Shown: positions 62,365 to 64,000 of the stretch, in pieces
How positions within the stretch are numbered: the stretch's first letter is position 1
Layout of the letters: the number at the start of each line of letters is the position of its first letter
DNA from: Tepidimonas taiwanensis
Lineage (GTDB): Bacteria; Pseudomonadota; Gammaproteobacteria; Burkholderiales; Burkholderiaceae_C
Length of the DNA: 64,000 nt
Assembly: GCF_020162115.1 (NCBI RefSeq)
Contig: NZ_CP083911.1
Coordinates: forward strand, 1,178,001-1,242,000
Direction of reading: 5' to 3'
Translations under genes and position numbers: made by a program
The notes under the pieces: generated by a model
The model's database searches: none
Told to the model about the DNA's origin: nothing
The model's input: only the letters and a program-made list of their open reading frames with translations

Positions 62365-64000
62365 TCACGGCCGCGCCGCGGGCTGGGCCCACCAGGTCTC
62401 GATCGCCCAGCCCTCGCCGCTGGCGTAGGGGGGCATCTGCGCCGGCCGCGCCAGCCGCCACGCGTTGTACGCCATGCGGTGCGTGGGTGCCGACCACTGC
62501 GGAATCAGCACGTGGCTGTGCGCGATCACGCGCTCCAGCGCCCGGCAGGCGGCGCGGTACGACGGCTCGTCCTGGGCGCGCACCATGCGCTCGATCAGGT
62601 CGTCCACGGCCGGGCTGGCGATCCCCGTGAAGTTGCCCGAGTCCTCGGTGCGCGCTGCCACGCTGCCAAAGAGGTCGGCGTACTCCGCCCCGGGGCTGTG
62701 CGTCCCCTGAAAGGCCAGCGAAACGATGTCGAAGTCGAAGCTGCGCAGCCGCTGTTGGTACAGCGCGAAATCCACGGCCCGAAAGCGCAGCTCCACCCCG
62801 ATGCGCGCCAGATTGCGCGCCCACGGGGTCACGACGCGCGCGCCGACCTCGTTGCTGTCCAGGTATTCGAGCACCAGCGGCTGCCCCTGGGCGTTGCGCA
62901 GGGCCCCGTCCCGGTACGTCCAGCCGGCCTCGCGCAGCAGGGCTTGCGCACGCTTGAGATTCTCGCGCAACCCGCGGGGGCCGTCGGTACGCGGCGGCTC
63001 GGCCATCGGGCCGAACACCGCCTCCGGCACCTGTGCGCGCCAGCGCTCCAGCAGCGCGCGCTCCGTCCCCTGTGGCGGCCCCGCATCGGCGGCGCAGGCG
63101 GTGTTGCCAAACAGGCCGCGCACCCGTTCGTAGCTGCCATAGAAGAGGCGCTGGTTCATCCACTCGAAATCCAGCGCCAGCGCCAGCGCCTGCCGCACGC
63201 GGATATCGTCCAGCGGCGGCCGGCGCGTGTTGAGCACGTAGCTCTGAAAGCCCGTCGGCAACCGGTGGCGGAATTCCGCCTTGACCAGCTCGCCGCTGTC
63301 GAACCGCTTGCCCTTGACGCGCCGGGCCCAGTCACCGGCCGAGAAAAACCGCATCAGGTCGAACTCGCCCGCCTTGAGCGCCTCCAGCCGCGCCGTGTTG
63401 TCGCGGTAGATCTTGACCGTGATGCGGTCGAAATTGAAGGTGCCGCGCCGCACCGGCAGGTCGCGCGCCCAGTAGTTCGGGTCGCGCACGTAGGTAATGT
63501 CCCTGCCAAACTTGACCGGGCCGATGCGGTACGGGCCGCTACCGATCGGGATGTCCATCACCACCTGGTCGAACGTCTTGCGCTGGCCCGTCTTGGGGTC
63601 GATCGCGTTACCCCACTCGCGGCTGAAGATCGGCAAGCCGCCGACCACGAGCGGCAGCTCGCGGTTGGGCTGCCGAAAACGAAACCGCACCGTGCGCTCG
63701 TCCAGCACGTCGACGCCCGCGACATCGGCCAGCAGCGTCTTGTACGCCGGTGACGTGTGCGGGCCGATCAGCGTCTCGTAACTGTGGCGCACATCCTCGG
63801 CCAGCACCGGACGCCCGTCGTGGAAACGCGCCTCGCGCCGCAGGCGGAACGTGGCGCTGAGCCGATCCGGCGCCACCTGCACATCTTCCGCGAGCAGCCC
63901 ATAGGCCGCCCCCACCTCGTCGGCCGCGCCGGCAAGCAGCGTGTCGAACATCAGGTCCGCCAGATAGGCCGGCGCACTGCCCCGCAGCGTGAAGGGGTTG
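62365..64000 (-). CDS. yejA: Peptide ABC transporter substrate-binding protein YejA (5' end cut by window edge)
   Basis: 545 codons visible; the N-terminus with its signal peptide lies beyond the right edge. The frame is open to base 63999, entering with NPFTLRGSAPAYLADLMFDT. SBP_bac_5 fold: TFRLRREARFHDGRPVLAED, DVRHSYETLIG, RVRQALALALDFEWMNQRLF and LEYLDSNEVGARVVTPWARN are typical of the DppA/OppA group and of YejA in particular. Captures peptides in the periplasm for YejBEF, which follow directly. Confidence 0.94.
   Translation of the reverse strand, partial: NPFTLRGSAPAYLADLMFDTLLAGAADEVGAAYGLLAEDVQVAPDRLSATFRLRREARFHDGRPVLAEDVRHSYETLIGPHTSPAYKTLLADVAGVDVLDERTVRFRFRQPNRELPLVVGGLPIFSREWGNAIDPKTGQRKTFDQVVMDIPIGSGPYRIGPVKFGRDITYVRDPNYWARDLPVRRGTFNFDRITVKIYRDNTARLEALKAGEFDLMRFFSAGDWARRVKGKRFDSGELVKAEFRHRLPTGFQSYVLNTRRPPLDDIRVRQALALALDFEWMNQRLFYGSYERVRGLFGNTACAADAGPPQGTERALLERWRAQVPEAVFGPMAEPPRTDGPRGLRENLKRAQALLREAGWTYRDGALRNAQGQPLVLEYLDSNEVGARVVTPWARNLARIGVELRFRAVDFALYQQRLRSFDFDIVSLAFQGTHSPGAEYADLFGSVAARTEDSGNFTGIASPAVDDLIERMVRAQDEPSYRAACRALERVIAHSHVLIPQWSAPTHRMAYNAWRLARPAQMPPYASGEGWAIETWWAQPAARP

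Noticed and set aside
61222..63753. An 843-codon plus-strand frame across the yej genes
   Set aside because: Antisense to yejE, yejB and yejA; composition (His, Arg, Gln-rich) and lack of motifs mark it as a shadow.

Overview
The window is high-GC DNA with tightly packed genes, many joined by ATGA/GTGA/TTGA stop-start overlaps. Gene content points to a betaproteobacterium of the order Burkholderiales: the iscR-iscS order, a phaC-phaA-phaB polyhydroxybutyrate operon with a separate intracellular depolymerase, a soluble RnfB-type ferredoxin, dapC-dapD-pilU-dapE, smc-zipA, and a DUF2189/DUF2788 pair beside a GspE-type ATPase. No tRNA, rRNA, CRISPR array, phage or replication origin was seen. A genus cannot be fixed by eye.

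Layout. 1-4 kb (minus): iscS (cut by the left edge), iscR with a recognisable promoter, then a NarL-type response regulator and its membrane histidine kinase. 4-9.7 kb: uvrB (minus), and divergently an aromatic/aspartate aminotransferase, phaZ and an RnfB-type ferredoxin. 9.8-18 kb (minus): a complete propionyl-CoA to succinyl-CoA operon, mcm-meaB-kinase-pccB-pccA-VOC epimerase, divergent from a GntR/FCD regulator with a palindromic site between them. 18.8-26 kb: dusA, the phaCAB operon with a 17-bp perfect palindrome upstream, a small membrane protein, pgeF and maiA. 25.8-27.3 kb is a degraded patch holding an orphan Tat leader, a NUDIX hydrolase and the tail of an EAL-domain gene, followed by a lone HPt protein. 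27.6-32.2 kb (minus): smc-zipA. 32.3-44.7 kb (plus): a long co-directional run, dapC-dapD-pilU-dapE-TPR protein-L,D-transpeptidase-prmB-ABC-F-RsmB-like methyltransferase. Its TPR gene is split inside the signal peptide by a 1267-bp IS5-type element. 44.7-49.2 kb: an MFS transporter, a D-2-hydroxyacid dehydrogenase and a FimV-like gene whose two reading frames meet at a run of eight G. 49.4-54.9 kb (plus): a fatty/aryl-acid oxidation cluster (3-hydroxyacyl-CoA dehydrogenase, enoyl-CoA hydratase, Crp/Fnr regulator, APH-fold phosphotransferase, acyl-CoA dehydrogenase). 55-58.5 kb (minus): DUF2189-DUF2788-GspE/PilB-type ATPase. 58.6-64 kb (minus): the YejABEF peptide transporter, with yejA cut by the right edge.

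Together the genes describe an aerobic heterotroph that stores carbon as PHB, burns odd-chain and acyl-CoA substrates through acyl-CoA dehydrogenase and methylmalonyl-CoA, and makes type IV pili. The most informative observations are the IS insertion, whose removal restores the host reading frame exactly; the G8 tract in the FimV-like gene; the two neighbouring envelope proteins that share a C-terminal NTF2-like domain; a MshEN-type (candidate c-di-GMP-binding) module in the GspE-like ATPase; and a kinase-fold gene embedded in the propionyl-CoA operon. No clearly new multi-gene system was found; the best candidates for unexplained biology are the embedded kinase and the DUF2189-DUF2788-ATPase trio.
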